From Phragmites australis (lineage: Eukaryota > Streptophyta > Magnoliopsida > Poales > Poaceae), in NCBI RefSeq assembly GCF_958298935.1, contig NC_084936.1:7075501-7139500 (forward strand): a stretch of DNA of 64,000 bases, read 5' to 3'. The notes beneath the pieces are model-generated. The model did no database searches. It was not told the origin of the DNA and saw only the letters and a program-made list of their open reading frames with translations. The position numbers were made by a program, and so were the translations under genes. Shown one piece after another: positions 47,230 through 57,898 of the stretch (position 1 is its first letter; each line of letters opens with the position of its first letter).

Positions 47230-47549
47230 GGACGCGCCATTGCCACCCTCGCCAAATGGTGAGATCTCCCATGTGTGTTGAATGCAATCTCTGTGGGAAG
47301 CTGAGGAAGGAAGAGGACTCTATGCCTGATGAGGGCACTTCTGGCATGGTCCATTAGGATGAACCAAGAGTACCGATCTGCTTCTGCTTCTTTTAGCGGG
47401 TAAGACTTTGCTACTTTCCTTGTTCTGCTGCTTTATTTGCCTGTTGATGTTTGTACTGTTTAATGTTTACGGGATTTGCTATATTCACATCCCAAGTTAT
47501 ACTTCTGAAGTAAGCATAAAAATAACGGTGCTCTATCATTTGATTTGAT

Positions 47550-47790
47550 ATCTTATACAGTTCAAGATAATGATGTTCAGTCTGCGCATTTGCCGAAATA
47601 TACGTGATCGTATTTACCGAAATAGACGATATATCGTCGTATTTACAATTTTAGCATTTGTATTCGGCACTTCATTTACCGAAAATTAATTTTCGGTACA
47701 CCGTACTCTGAAAATATCATATTCGACACACGGTATACCGAATATATCGCTGTAGCACCGTATTCGACACAATGTGTCAAAAATGGCTAC
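47550..47790. repeat. Region of TACCGAA/TTCGGTA inverted words
   Basis: TTTACCGAAA, TTTTCGGTACACC, GGTATACCGAATATA and GACACA repeats are packed within about 200 bp. It may be a decayed foldback element; ends are unclear. Confidence 0.3.
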
Positions 47791-47917
47791 AGCGCGCATG
47801 AACAGTAACTTTAGCGCATTTGAATTTCGCTTTTCCTCTTCTTCAAAATGGTGATCTTCTGTTACTCCAAAAATTTTAAAACTTCTTTTACGTGTTCCAT
47901 AATCCATGTGCAACCCA

Positions 47918-48381
47918 TTTTAATTGGATTCACCGAAAAATACTTTGTATATTTTAAACTAAAATTCTCAAAAAGGCTAATTTTATAACTTGTAACAATT
48001 GTTAGTGTCTCAAATAAATTCTAAAAATCTAGGAAAATTCATTAATATTCTTCTTATATGATGGAATAATTTTTAAAATTATTCCGAGCCCTAGGTTATA
48101 TGATAAAAAAAATGAGTTCCTTTATAATACTTTATTTATATGCATTTTTGTCATTTGTTATATAAATGGAGCATTACAAAGGAACTCATGTTTTCATTAT
48201 ATAACCTAGGGTTGAGAATAATTTTAGAAATTAGTCCATCACATAATAAAAATATTAGTGAATTTTTCTAGATTTTTAACAATTTATTTGAGACACTAAC
48301 AATTGTTACAATTTATAAAAGTAGTTTTTTAAAATTTTAGTTTAAAATATAAAAAGGATTTTTCGGTGAATCCAATTAAAA
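47918..48381. repeat. Long foldback (inverted repeat arms of about 210 bp)
   Basis: The left arm begins TTTTAATTGGATTCACCGAA and the right arm ends TTCGGTGAATCCAATTAAAA. Inside, AACAATTGTTAGTGTCTCAA is matched by TTGAGACACTAACAATTGTT, and CCTAGGTTATAT by ATATAACCTAGG. The centre is near 48150. The transcript would fold into a near-complete hairpin, which could be a source of small RNAs. Arms contain small mismatches. The right flank repeats part of the left arm (AGCCTTTTTCGAGAATTTTAG), so the element may be nested or rearranged. Confidence 0.88.
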
Positions 48382-48439
48382 GTAGCCTTTTTCGAGAATT
48401 TTAGTTTCATCGGCAGTGTCAAATATTTGCGGTTGAGAG

Positions 48440-48521
48440 CTTTGAGCACCTTCCTCCTGCAGCCGCCGCAGCAGTTGGCAGTCGTCACCTTCAGCTCAAC
48501 TCTCTGCACGCCAGCGCAAAG
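48440..48521 (-). pseudogene. Heavy-metal-associated (HMA) domain exon fragment
   Basis: A minus-strand acceptor TTGCAG at about 48527-48522 precedes a frame reading LCAGVQRVELKVTTANCCGG then CRRKVLKAL. This is the first half of an HMA fold with its metal-binding CxxC (CGGC) intact. Similarity stops after KALN, where the sequence runs into the foldback element. The remaining strands of the domain and any start exon are missing. HMA proteins bind Cu/Zn-type ions or act as isoprenylated chaperones; this copy is a fragment. Confidence 0.65.
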
Positions 48522-48533
48522 CTGCAACCACAA

Positions 48534-48977
48534 GCAAATTGATCAGGAAATGCAGAGTCAGATAGATTTTGCTCTGTAGCACGAGGCCTTCTTCTTCCTT
48601 GTCCGATGGATCACAGAGACCAGAGTCAGCCTCGCATATGGATGACTGTTCTCCTTGTGAGACTTGCTATGTGAGACTGTTCTCCTTGTCTTGTTATCCT
48701 CTGTGGAAATGCTCTCGGACGGGCATCCGAGGACGCGTTCCCATCGGATGCTTCACTTGCCCTGCATTGAGGTGTATCCGGAGCCAACTCCATCGCCATG
48801 GGACTGCATTGAGGTGTCCTGCGGTCGCCTAGGGACCCTTGCCCGGCCAGTTCTGGGCTCACGGTGGTGAGGCGTCGAGCAAACTGGCTCCTCCTTTCCT
48901 CCCTCCTGCCTCTCTCCCCTTCTCCACCAAAGAGGGACATCTTCGCTGCAAGTGGCACACGCAATGAGCGGATCCGG

Positions 48978-48978
<1 letters not shown>
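48534..48978. other. Unassigned spacer
   Basis: No domain is recognisable in any frame. ATGTTGCA-type words begin to appear beyond 49240 and continue on the far side of the CACTA element. Confidence 0.3.

Positions 48979-49043
<65 letters not shown>
48979..49043. repeat. (CT)n microsatellite, about 32 repeats
   Basis: A perfect CT dinucleotide run of about 64 bp with no interruptions. Confidence 0.97.
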
Positions 49044-49045
<2 letters not shown>

Positions 49046-49724
49046 GGGGAGCTGCTCTAGCAGATCCGGCTGATGAGCACACGACGACCACGCGGGGTGT
49101 CTTCGTGCTTTGCTCCGGTGAGCTTCGGCCTGGGCACACACCGGCGAGCTCCAGTATGAGTCTACGTGACCTCTATTTGTGCAGCTCAATGGTTACAAGA
49201 TGAGGGCATCAGGAGAGAAGAAAAGCAAGCTTTCTGTAGGAAAAAAATGTGACATGTTGCATTAGGTGATTCAATTTGTTGCAGTAGATGATTTAGGATG
49301 TTGCATGCTTTTAGTTTTACTGTTCACTACCGGAAACCGCTAGTTTGCCGAGTGTTTGTATATTTGCCGAGTGCATTTTCTCGCGCACTCGGCAAACCAT
49401 CCAATACGCCGAGTGCCGAACGAAAACACTCGGCAAACAAGTAGACACTCGGCAAACCCAGTGAAAAGCACTCGACAAAAAAAAAACACTCGGTAAACTC
49501 GAGAAAACACACTCGGCAAAGTCGGGCACTCGGCAAACACCGCGCCATATGTCCCTTCGGACGGAATCTGACGGCGCGTCCCTCCTTTACCGAGTGTCGT
49601 CTAACGGACACTCGGCAAAAATTTCTTATTTCATTATTTTAGAACACGAAAATGTTTTAATTTGTTTTTCTCTTTTATTTTCTTTATTTTCTTTTGTTCT
49701 CTTTTCTTTTCTTTCCCCCTCTCT

Positions 49725-50955
49725 TTCCATGTTAAAATTTGGTATTTTTCTGAGTCCGTTTGCTATTTTTAATTCATTAAGTGTATTTCTAGGCTTTTAA
49801 TGGATATAAGTCAAATTTGTACTGCAAGTGCATGAAATAATGGAAAAAAAATGGGTAGAAAAATCATATTCATGTTTTTGAGTCTATTTTTAGGTCTTAC
49901 CCAAGAAATGAAAAGAAATTTGAAACATCTGGGTGGCAACACTTGACCACCAACATGTAGCTTATTGGTTTTTTAATTCTAAAAAAAGCAAACGAAGTCT
50001 GAAAAACATGAGACTTACCATGGTGTCATGATATGATACGTAGAGGCTATGGTAAAAATTTGAGAAGGTTTTGCAAAAGTTGTCACGTACGATGCTTAGA
50101 AACCGAAGCATCTCCGATGAAGGATCGTGGTTTCGAGAGGGAATGGATCAGGTTTGAAGCCGAAGTGACGGTTGAATCGTCGTTTGACCTTAAAACTTTT
50201 TCTAAACTCATCATACAACATAGCATATTCCATGTTAAAATTTGGTATTTTTCTGGTTCCGTTTCCTATTTTTAATTCATTAAGTGCATTTCTAGGCTTT
50301 TAATGGATATAAGTCAAATTTGTACTGCAAGTGCATGAAATAATGGAAAACAATAGGTAGAAAAATCATATTCATATTGTTGAGTCTATTTTTAGGCCTT
50401 ACCCAAGAAATGAAAAGAAATTTGAAATATCTGGGTGGCAACACTCGACCACCAACATGTAGCTTATTGGTTTTTTAATTCTAAAAAAAGCAAACGAAGT
50501 CTGAAAAACATGAGACTTGCCATGTGTCATGATATAATACGTAGAGGCTGTGGTAAAAATTTGAGAAGGTTTCGCAAAAGTTGTCACGTATGATGCTTAG
50601 AAACCGAAGCATCTCTGAGGAAAAATCGTGATTTCGAGAGGGAACGGATCAAGTTTGAAGCCGAAGTGACGGTTGAATCGTCGTTTGACTTTGAAACTTT
50701 TTTTAAACTCAACATACAATATAGCATATTCGATGTTAAAATTTGGCATTTTTCTAGGTTCGTTTGCTATTTTTAATTTATTAAGTGCATTTCTAGGCTT
50801 TTAATGGATATAAGTCAAATTTGTACTGCAAGTGCATGAAATAATAGGAAAAAATGGGTAAAACAAATCTTATTCATGTTGTTGAGTCTATTTTTAGGTC
50901 TTACCCAAGAAATGAAAAGAAATTTGAAACATCTGGGTGGGTTTTTAATTTTAAA
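49725..50955. repeat. Tandem repeat of about 502 bp inside the CACTA element
   Basis: TTCCATGTTAAAATTTGG (third copy TTCGATG) occurs at 49725, 50228 and 50729, offsets 503 and 501. Each is followed by TTTCTAGGCTTTTAATGGAT and TACTGCAAGTGCATGAAATA. The third copy is truncated at about 50955. The first two copies also share GTTGTCACGTA and GGTTGAATCGTCGTTTGAC. Confidence 0.92.
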
Positions 50956-51206
50956 AAAATCAGTTGTTTGCCGAGTGTCCTCTATTTGACACTCGGCAAA
51001 CATGGTGTTTTCAGCGGCGCGCGCGGTGAAACACTCTCGCGCTAAACTTTTCCCTCGCACAGGCAAAACACATCCCCACTCCAAAATTCCCCACGCATCC
51101 CGCGCCCGACCGCCCCTCCCCAATCCCTAGTCCCCCGCCGCCAAACCGGAGCCCGTTGCCGCCAATCCGGAGCCCGCCGCTGTCGCGTCTCCTCCTCCGC
51201 ACGACC

Positions 51207-53464
51207 ATGCTCCACCACGGCGCCGGCCCGTCCCACACTCGAGGCCTGCCGCCCGGCTCCGCCGTCCCTGCCGCCCGCTGTAGCCGCACTGGCCGCCGCC
51301 GGCAGGCCGCCCCTCTGCACCTCCGCCACCGCCGGACCCTTCTACCTCCGCTGGGCTGCACCACATCCTCGACGCTGGCGCCGTCGCTCTTGCCCACTGG
51401 AGCTCACGGCCCCTACACAGTCGGCCGCCGCCCCTCACGTGCCAAGCTCGGGCGGGCAGCGGCGGGCGCGGCCGTGCGGGCTACGGCTGCGGCGCGTGCC
51501 GTGCTTGGTCGAGCGGAGGGCCGGAGCTGTGCCTGGTCGCGTCAGCGGAAGACGCCAGCCATCGGCAAGCCGCAGCCTCTCAGCACGCCAGCAGCTCGGC
51601 GCCTCGGCCAGCACGTCGGCGGAAGACACTCGGGCGACCAGCAGGCAGTAGCACGCCAGCTGCAGACCTCTCAGGTGGTGTCCTCCTCCGGGGTGGGCGC
51701 ACTCGGCCGCGCCTTCTGGCGCACCACCCTTGGCTACTTCGTCTGCTACGATCCGCTGGCGGCCACCGCGGATTTGGTCCCCGCGCCCCAGGAGGTGATG
51801 CAGTGGCCGTACTGGGAGCTCGGCGAGATGGAGGGGTTCCTCTGCGTCACGTTCATGGACGAGCTCGTCAACCAGGTGGTGGTGATCCGTCTTCACTTGG
51901 AGCACCGCGCCGGCGAGATCTCGTGGACTACTCTGGCAGGCCATTTTGAAGGCGGCTGTCTAAGGAACCGCGACGGGGTGATTCTGCTACGCTCGCAGGG
52001 CCCCGCTGAGGTGCTGGTGTGGGATCCTATGGCCGAGCTCGTCGTCGCCATGGACCTCGAAGGACGCACCACTCGCACCATCGGGCCCCTCTCCGGCCTT
52101 CAGTACTATGCGGATTTCATCCCTTACGTGAGCTCATCCACTGGGATCTTCGGGTAAAATTATGGCTTCCTGCTTTCTTCTCTTATGTTCGATCATACTG
52201 CTTGAGTTGCATTCCTAATTAATACATCTGTTGTGTTATATGCGTTAAATGGCGTCTACAATATGCTTGATCAGTTGATATATAGAAGATCTAGATGCGT
52301 GCACAACTGCAGACTAGTTTTGAAAATAGTATGGCATTTTCAGATGTATTGTTTGGTGAATAGAATTGTCTGAATATGTTAGTTTTGCCGGCTGGTTTGA
52401 TATGGCCGCGCTTCTGAATATTACTGTTAGATAGAAAATTCCAGTCAATGCAAATGAAAGTACGAAACATGCATACTTTTTCTCATGATAGCTGCGTCTC
52501 ATGAGTAACTACTTAATGCGATATATGTAAAATTTGATGACATTCTGCTTGTTAATAATGTGGTGTACTGTTGCGCACCTGACTACTTGTGACTTGTCGT
52601 TAACTGAATCATGTTTCTGCTGGTGTCATTGTTCATTTTTGAATGTTAGGTATGTTGATGTGGATATTGCTGTTGAGCAAAACTGAATGATTTGGTCTCT
52701 ATTTGACCTTCTGTATTCTGCTAGTTTGGTTTTGTCCATCTGATGTAGGCTAGTGCTGTTGATTTTCATATGCTTATCCGAAATTTGTCTTAATTTTCAA
52801 TTCGCAAGTAATGATCACCTGATAAGATTTAGAGTGTGAGAACCATGAATAGTCCCTTTTACATGTTCAGTTCTGGTCCTTTTAGAAGGCTGTTAGACCA
52901 GTTTCATGCTATGCTAAAAGGAACAGAGCATTGAAATTTAATGTTTTATTAGTTAACCTATTCAGATTTCTTTCAATAAACCTGTGTCTGTAGTGGACCA
53001 GTCAAGCTTCACTTGTAGTTGTGCTTTTCATGAAACCGGTTCATCCATGAATTGCAATAGCCGCTTTTGCTGAATGTTAATGAGTTTTGAGCTATCAGAG
53101 TTCAGATCTTAGGCTGTACGGGTTGGTGCAGAGCGGCTCTGCATTAGGTGATGTAACTACCAGGTCTCAGAGTTCGTGGAAAAGCCGTACTGTGACAAAT
53201 TGTGACTTTGCACCATGGATTCAAATATGATTTTAATTTGCGTTGGTGTTAAGTTTGTTCAGAGTACAATTAAATTCTGTCCAGCACTGCAGTCCTAGCA
53301 AATTATCGTCTATCTTGATCTAACAAGAGCACGCATTGCTTATGTTCTTTTTCCCTTCCAGCGATGATGAAGCGAATGCTGAATGTACTATTGCAGTGAT
53401 AAGATTGCTCCTGTGGTGGTTTTTTTTTCCTCTTTTTTTTAATGGTTTGCCGAGTGTATTTTAA
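51207..53464 (+). CDS. Captured F-box-associated gene fragment forming a predicted transposon fusion ORF
   Basis: Exon 1 runs from the ATG at 51207 to 52153. After an Arg/Pro/Ala-rich N-terminal half with no domain, residues from about 155 read GALGRAFWRTTLGYFVCYDP, EVMQWPYWELGEMEGFLC and VWDPMAELVVAMDLEGRTTR. This is the C-terminal F-box-associated (DUF1618-like) region of grass F-box proteins; the F-box itself is absent. A donor (CGG|GTAAAA) at 52154 and an acceptor (CCCTTCCAG) at 53361 frame an intron of 1,208 bp. Exon 2 (53362-53464) continues DDEANAECTIAVIRLLLWW, passes through a poly-T tract and ends GLPSVF inside the subterminal repeat. The total is 349 residues in one frame. Expression and function are unknown. 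The family is seen; the splice model is inferred. Confidence 0.6.
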
Positions 53465-53761
53465 GGGCACTCGGTAAACCCTCCACTTTTTGCCGAGTGT
53501 ATTCCCTCGACACTCGGCAAACCGGCCGTTACGGCCCTGCTACCGTTTAGGCGCTTTTTTTTGCCGAGTGTCGGATTTCACTCTCGGCAAAATAGTTTGC
53601 CGAGTGCGCGATAGAAAACACTCGGCAAAAAATTGTTTGCCGGCACGTTGTACGCCGACTGCTGTTTGCCGAGTGTTACACTCGGCAAACCATTTGCCGA
53701 GTGTTTTTAAGCCTTCGCCGTGTGCGCTGGGCACACGGCAAAGTCACGAAATCCGGTAGTG

Positions 53762-54480
53762 GTTGTTGCTTTTTGTTTCATTCTAGGATGTTGAATTTGG
53801 ATGGTTTAAGATGCTGATTTCAATTCTTGCAGCATGCAAGTTAATTTGTTGCAATGGTTCTTTGTGTGATGTTGCAGTGATTTCATTGGATGTTCCAACA
53901 ATAAGTTGAATTAGATGCAATTGCTTACTCTGGATGTTGCAATAGCCTTGTTTGCATGTTGCAGAAGTAGAGTTAGTTTGTTGCAACTAAAAAAATTATG
54001 ATTTTGAGTTTGTTGCAGAAGTAGAGTTAGTTTGTTGCAACTACAAAAATTATGATTTTGAGTTGGACCCGATTTTTATGGATTTGAGACATGTTTCAAG
54101 AGATTTTTTTTTGATGTTTTGCAAATTATTTTTTTTAAGCAGTTCTAGTTCCTCTACGATCTCCCAGGCAAGGATGTTGCAGTAAATTTGGTTTGTCGCA
54201 AGCATATAAAATCTGATCTCGTGGTGCGGAACTCAATTTTTTTGGTTCATTCAATTTTGTTGTGGATTGGTTAAGGAGTTGAGCTCCTTGATGATCTCTG
54301 AGGAGAGATCAAGGGTGAGCGACCACACAAGGAAAACTACAGGTTCAACTAGAGGTGTTGCATGAAACATGGTCGGATGTTGTGGTGAGATTTTTCTAGG
54401 TTTGGATTAGGGGACAATAAGGGCCCATGCTTGATAGGATTCTAGATTCTCTTAGAAAAATTTAGGATCGACCATAAGCA
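53762..54480. repeat. TGTTGCA-rich repeat flanking the CACTA insertion
   Basis: GATGTTGCA, TTTGTTGCA and similar words recur from about 49240 to 49320 and again after 53762. At 53963-54062 a unit of about 50 bp (GTAGAGTTAGTTTGTTGCAA) is tandemly duplicated. It appears to be one older repetitive element into which the CACTA transposon inserted. Confidence 0.5.
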
Positions 54481-54487
54481 AGGACAG

Positions 54488-55495
54488 CAGGGGTGATAGG
54501 CCTAGGGCCCTCGAAAGTTAAGGGGTCCAACCTAAATATGTATGTAGTACATAGCCAGGTGCATGTATAGCCTCAAAGGCCTAAAAGCAACTACATAAAA
54601 GAGAGGTTATGGTTCAATCCAAGCCCTCAGTAGAAGAAATTGATGCCCTTGCTTGTCTTCTTCGCTTGTCATGCCGTCGTAACCAACGAACAAGATGGCG
54701 GGTAGCCCATGCAATCGTGCCCCAATCCCCTCTAAATTTCTCTTTTCTCTTTCCTAAAATCGAACGCCGCAACAATCACCTCATATTCTCCACCTTATGT
54801 CACCGTAATTAATGGAGGGGAAGATTTTGATTTCATGGATTCCCAACCTATTTGACTACAATTATTTCGATTTGCAATGACTCTACTCTATAATCCGTCA
54901 ATTAGCCGTTGCATATAAGGTGCTACTTCGATTTGCAATGGCTTGATTCGTTGTTAAATAGATCTCTAGTTCACCTCTTCAGTATTCCACCAGCCACCGG
55001 AGTTGAGTGTGGAGTGGAGCTAGAACCACTTAGCAAAAAGGGATTGCCGACTGTTGTTGCAACTTGCAATTTGCGGTTTCATGGCAAGTTTTTTCTTAGT
55101 TATTTATTTTCATTATCTAAATTACAGCCTCGCACTATTTTTTTAAAGATAATTTGATTTTATTTATTTTTAATTATTTTCCAACTATGACATGTCCCAT
55201 GGTTGAAGTCTCTATCTTCCGGTCGTTCCATGTGCTTTTATTTCTTATCTAATTCTTGTATGATGAGCATCTTTCATACTTTGGCCGTTGCGATATTCTC
55301 TAAAAAGTGTTATCCTTAGCATGTAAATACTATATTTTTTTTTACTTTTTTAATGTATTACTGCTGTCACCAAAGAACATTGTTTTTTGGTATACTTCTA
55401 AATATGTCGTATATTTGATTTTCAATTGAAATATAAATATTATTTTTTTATGGGGACCTCCAATTTTTGTTTCGCCCTAGGGCTGGCCCTAAAAA
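54488..55495. mobile_element. Possible decayed hAT-like element
   Basis: The left end (AGGGGTGATAGGCCTAGGGCCC) and right end (inverse of GGGCCAGCCCTAGGGCGAAA) are loosely inverted GGCC-rich termini. Frames within are short and no hAT transposase motif is readable. Tentative. Confidence 0.3.
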
Positions 55496-55499
55496 TGTT

Positions 55500-55920
55500 T
55501 CGGTTATATTTTCTTTCTGAAAATATTTTTTTATGAATCAGAATAATTTTATGCAATGTTTGCTTAGTTAGATAGATTTTAATTCTGGAGAGGATGATAT
55601 TTATAAATAAGAAGGAATTGAATCAGAGACAGAAGAAACCACATATTTATCCCTCGTGGTGTAAAAAAAGAAAACATTTTTCACATTTTGAATTCAAATC
55701 ATTTGATAAAAACACCGTTTAACAGATATTCCAGTGATTCATGTCAGAATTCAAAATGTTTCTCGCTGCCAAACGCAGGCTAAGATTGTCTAGCTCCTAC
55801 CACGCACGACGATGGAGGCGTCCTACTGTAATTCCGAGCGCTAGCCGCGCCCTTTCTCAACAACCGTGTGCAGGGTCTGCAGAGACATGCCGTCCTGGCA
55901 ACACCAACCGAGCTACCAGG
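55500..55920. other. Spacer, distal upstream of the CYSTM gene
   Basis: AT-rich and then GC-rich sequence. No element or gene is recognised. Confidence 0.3.
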
Positions 55921-55925
55921 CCGCT

Positions 55926-55973
55926 CCACGTGGCCCAATCCCCACCCCTCCAGTCTTTCCCTGCTCCACGTGG
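55926..55973 (+). promoter_or_regulatory. Pair of G-boxes upstream of the CYSTM gene
   Basis: CCACGTGG occurs at 55926-55933 and again at 55966-55973, 40 bp apart. They lie about 240-280 bp upstream of the TATA box. G-box pairs are typical binding sites of bZIP/bHLH factors in ABA, light or stress responses; the link to this gene is inferred. Confidence 0.55.
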
Positions 55974-56208
55974 CTGCACACGGAGCGCGCCAGCTAGCTT
56001 CCAGAGACCAAGGAAGGAACGTTCATGGCACCAGGATAGAGGGAGATGATTAAAAAAAATAAAAATGAAACGCGTCCAATTGCCGGACGACGACGAAGCA
56101 GCCGCCGCCCGCTGCCGAGAGCGACCTTTCGCTGCCCCTTCTCCTCATCGAGACGGCGACGCGTCTAAGCAATCCAACGATTAGGAAATCACGCGTCTTT
56201 GCGAGCTC

Positions 56209-56216
56209 TATATAAA
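56209..56216 (+). promoter_or_regulatory. TATA box of the CYSTM gene
   Basis: TATATAAA lies about 150 bp before the ATG at 56358, leaving a 5' UTR of about 115 bp if transcription starts some 30 bp downstream. Confidence 0.75.
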
Positions 56217-56357
56217 GGGGATCGAGCGCTACTCGATGCCATATTGCCATCATCTCTACCCTTCCCAGCTGGCCAGCTTCTTCTTCTGCTGCTGCAGCTT
56301 GTGCTGTTCGTGCTTGATACTCCAAAGAGGACCCGTGCCAGCTCCTTGCAACTGACC

Positions 56358-56780
56358 ATGAGCTACCAGGCTCCTCCCCCTGGCACCGGTGCTGCACTCT
56401 ATCTATGCAAAAAAATCTCTTTCTTTTCGTGCCTTGGATCGATGATTCCGCTAGCTGCTATCCGGAGAAACATCTGAAATTCTTGCAAATTTGTTTGCAG
56501 TCTTTGTGTTTTGCTGCTGCTGTCTGCTGATGCGTGCGACTAACGCCTTCGAGTTATATCTGATATATTTTCAGGCTACCCGCCGCCGGGCACCGCGTAC
56601 CCTCCTCCGGGCCAGCAGGTCTACGTCGCGCCGCCGCCGGCGTACCCGCCGACCCAGGACGGCGGCGCGTACGGCCAGCAGGAGCAGCAGAAGGGGACCA
56701 CGAGCCGCGGCGGCGACGGCTTCTGGAAAGGATGCTGTGCTGCCATCTGCTGCTGCTGCCTCCTCGACATGTGCTTCTGA
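56358..56780 (+). CDS. Cysteine-rich transmembrane module (CYSTM) peptide, two exons
   Basis: Exon 1 (56358-56388) encodes MSYQAPPPGT. A GT-AG intron of 186 bp (donor ACCG|GTGCTG, acceptor TTTTCAG) leads to exon 2 (56575-56780). The 78-residue product is a Pro/Tyr/Gly-rich, disordered N-terminal part with YPPPG-type repeats, then a compact C-terminal module FWKGCCAAICCCCLLDMCF with seven cysteines, the hallmark of CYSTM proteins. These small proteins associate with membranes, often dimerise, and are induced by stress in many plants. The gene is intact, with its own TATA box and upstream G-boxes. It is convergent with the GABA-T gene downstream. I chose the ATG because it is the first after the TATA box and opens straight into the family's MSYQ-type start. 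Confidence 0.9.
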
Positions 56781-57898
56781 GGACGAGGAGCTCGAGCAGC
56801 AGCTGCTCGCCATGGCCAGGGCATGCTCTGTCGCTGCTGATGACCATCCCGTGCTATGCTGTGTTACATTACATATTGATAGCGTTAGTCTTTATTGCTG
56901 TGGTTACAGTACCCGTGTCGGGTATTTGTTGAGCCATTCGTTTGTGATGGTGATGCTGCTCTTCTTTCTTCTATATGTTATTTGACATTATTTTGGTAAC
57001 GGCGCTGATTTCGTTTGATGATAATTACTCTCTTCGGTTATAAATACTCGTATGTTCGTCTACCAGCATTAGAGAGGGGCAAAATTTTAGTTAAATCCAA
57101 CACCACAGGCTGCTATAAAACCTGGAGGGGTTTCCTCCTAAATAACAGGATTCTTAATTTATATTCTCGAGGAGGAAAAAAGTTGGAGTTTACTGATTAT
57201 TTCGTCGTTGTCAGTGGTGGAAATACATCCATATCAATGGAATCAAGAAATGCATAAGAAACTGACAAATGTCACCTGTCCAAACTCGAAAGAAACAAAA
57301 AATTCCATGCACATTTACAGCAGCTTAAATGGATCGATTCCAACTTAGAAAATCAACAAGAGCAAGTCACCTAACGCAGCAAACCTCCAAAGGTTCAAAC
57401 CAAACCCAAACAGAATGCCAACCTAACCCATCACGGGCAATGAGACAAGCACTACAGGCCTCATAGCATCAGGTATGATCCTGCTGAAAAATAATAGCTA
57501 TCTACTTCTTAATCATCAGAGTAACCAGGTAACCTATATCGGTAGCAATACAGTGCAAGCATGCGATTCACATTATCTTGGCCATCACATCGATCAGAAC
57601 ATGACATACAATTTGACAGAGAAATGAAACCCCTAATTTGTGTGCTTTGTTAGTTGGCTTAGCTGACAAATTGGCTGGACTGCAGCAGTAGTTGTTTTCG
57701 GTAAGGCCACAAATTGTACCAAGCAACATAGCACCACATTATATGCTTATTCCCCATTGCTAAATAGAAAAAAACAATTGTCATTCTGCCTGTCAAGAAC
57801 GAGGTTCCAGCACATCATTGACATCAAGTGCGAAACTACTCTGTACAATGAACATTGTCGTCACCGTCTCCAGCCATCGCTACAACAAATGGCATTTA
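56781..57898. other. Intergenic region between two convergent genes
   Basis: It should hold the 3' UTRs of the CYSTM gene (left) and GABA-T (right). No other gene is recognised; a short frame at 57015-57257 has no domain. Confidence 0.45.

Larger units (their letters stand above)
49325..53761. mobile_element. Non-autonomous CACTA transposon carrying a captured gene fragment
   Basis: It starts CACTACCGGAAACCGC and ends with the inverse of CACTACCGGATTTCG. It is flanked by the 3-bp duplication GTT (49322-49324 and 53762-53764), the rule for CACTA. Subterminal copies of TTTGCCGAGTG and CACTCGGCAAA cluster at 49345-49620 and 53445-53735, with another pair at 50965-51000. No TNP1/TNP2-type transposase is present, so it depends on a helper. 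Flanking DNA on both sides shares a TGTTGCA-rich texture, so the element landed in a single older repeat. The interior holds a 500-bp tandem repeat and the captured F-box-associated gene. Confidence 0.92.

Noticed and set aside
48626..49189. Open frame with long Arg-Glu repeats
   Set aside because: It is the translation of the (CT)n microsatellite and its flanks.
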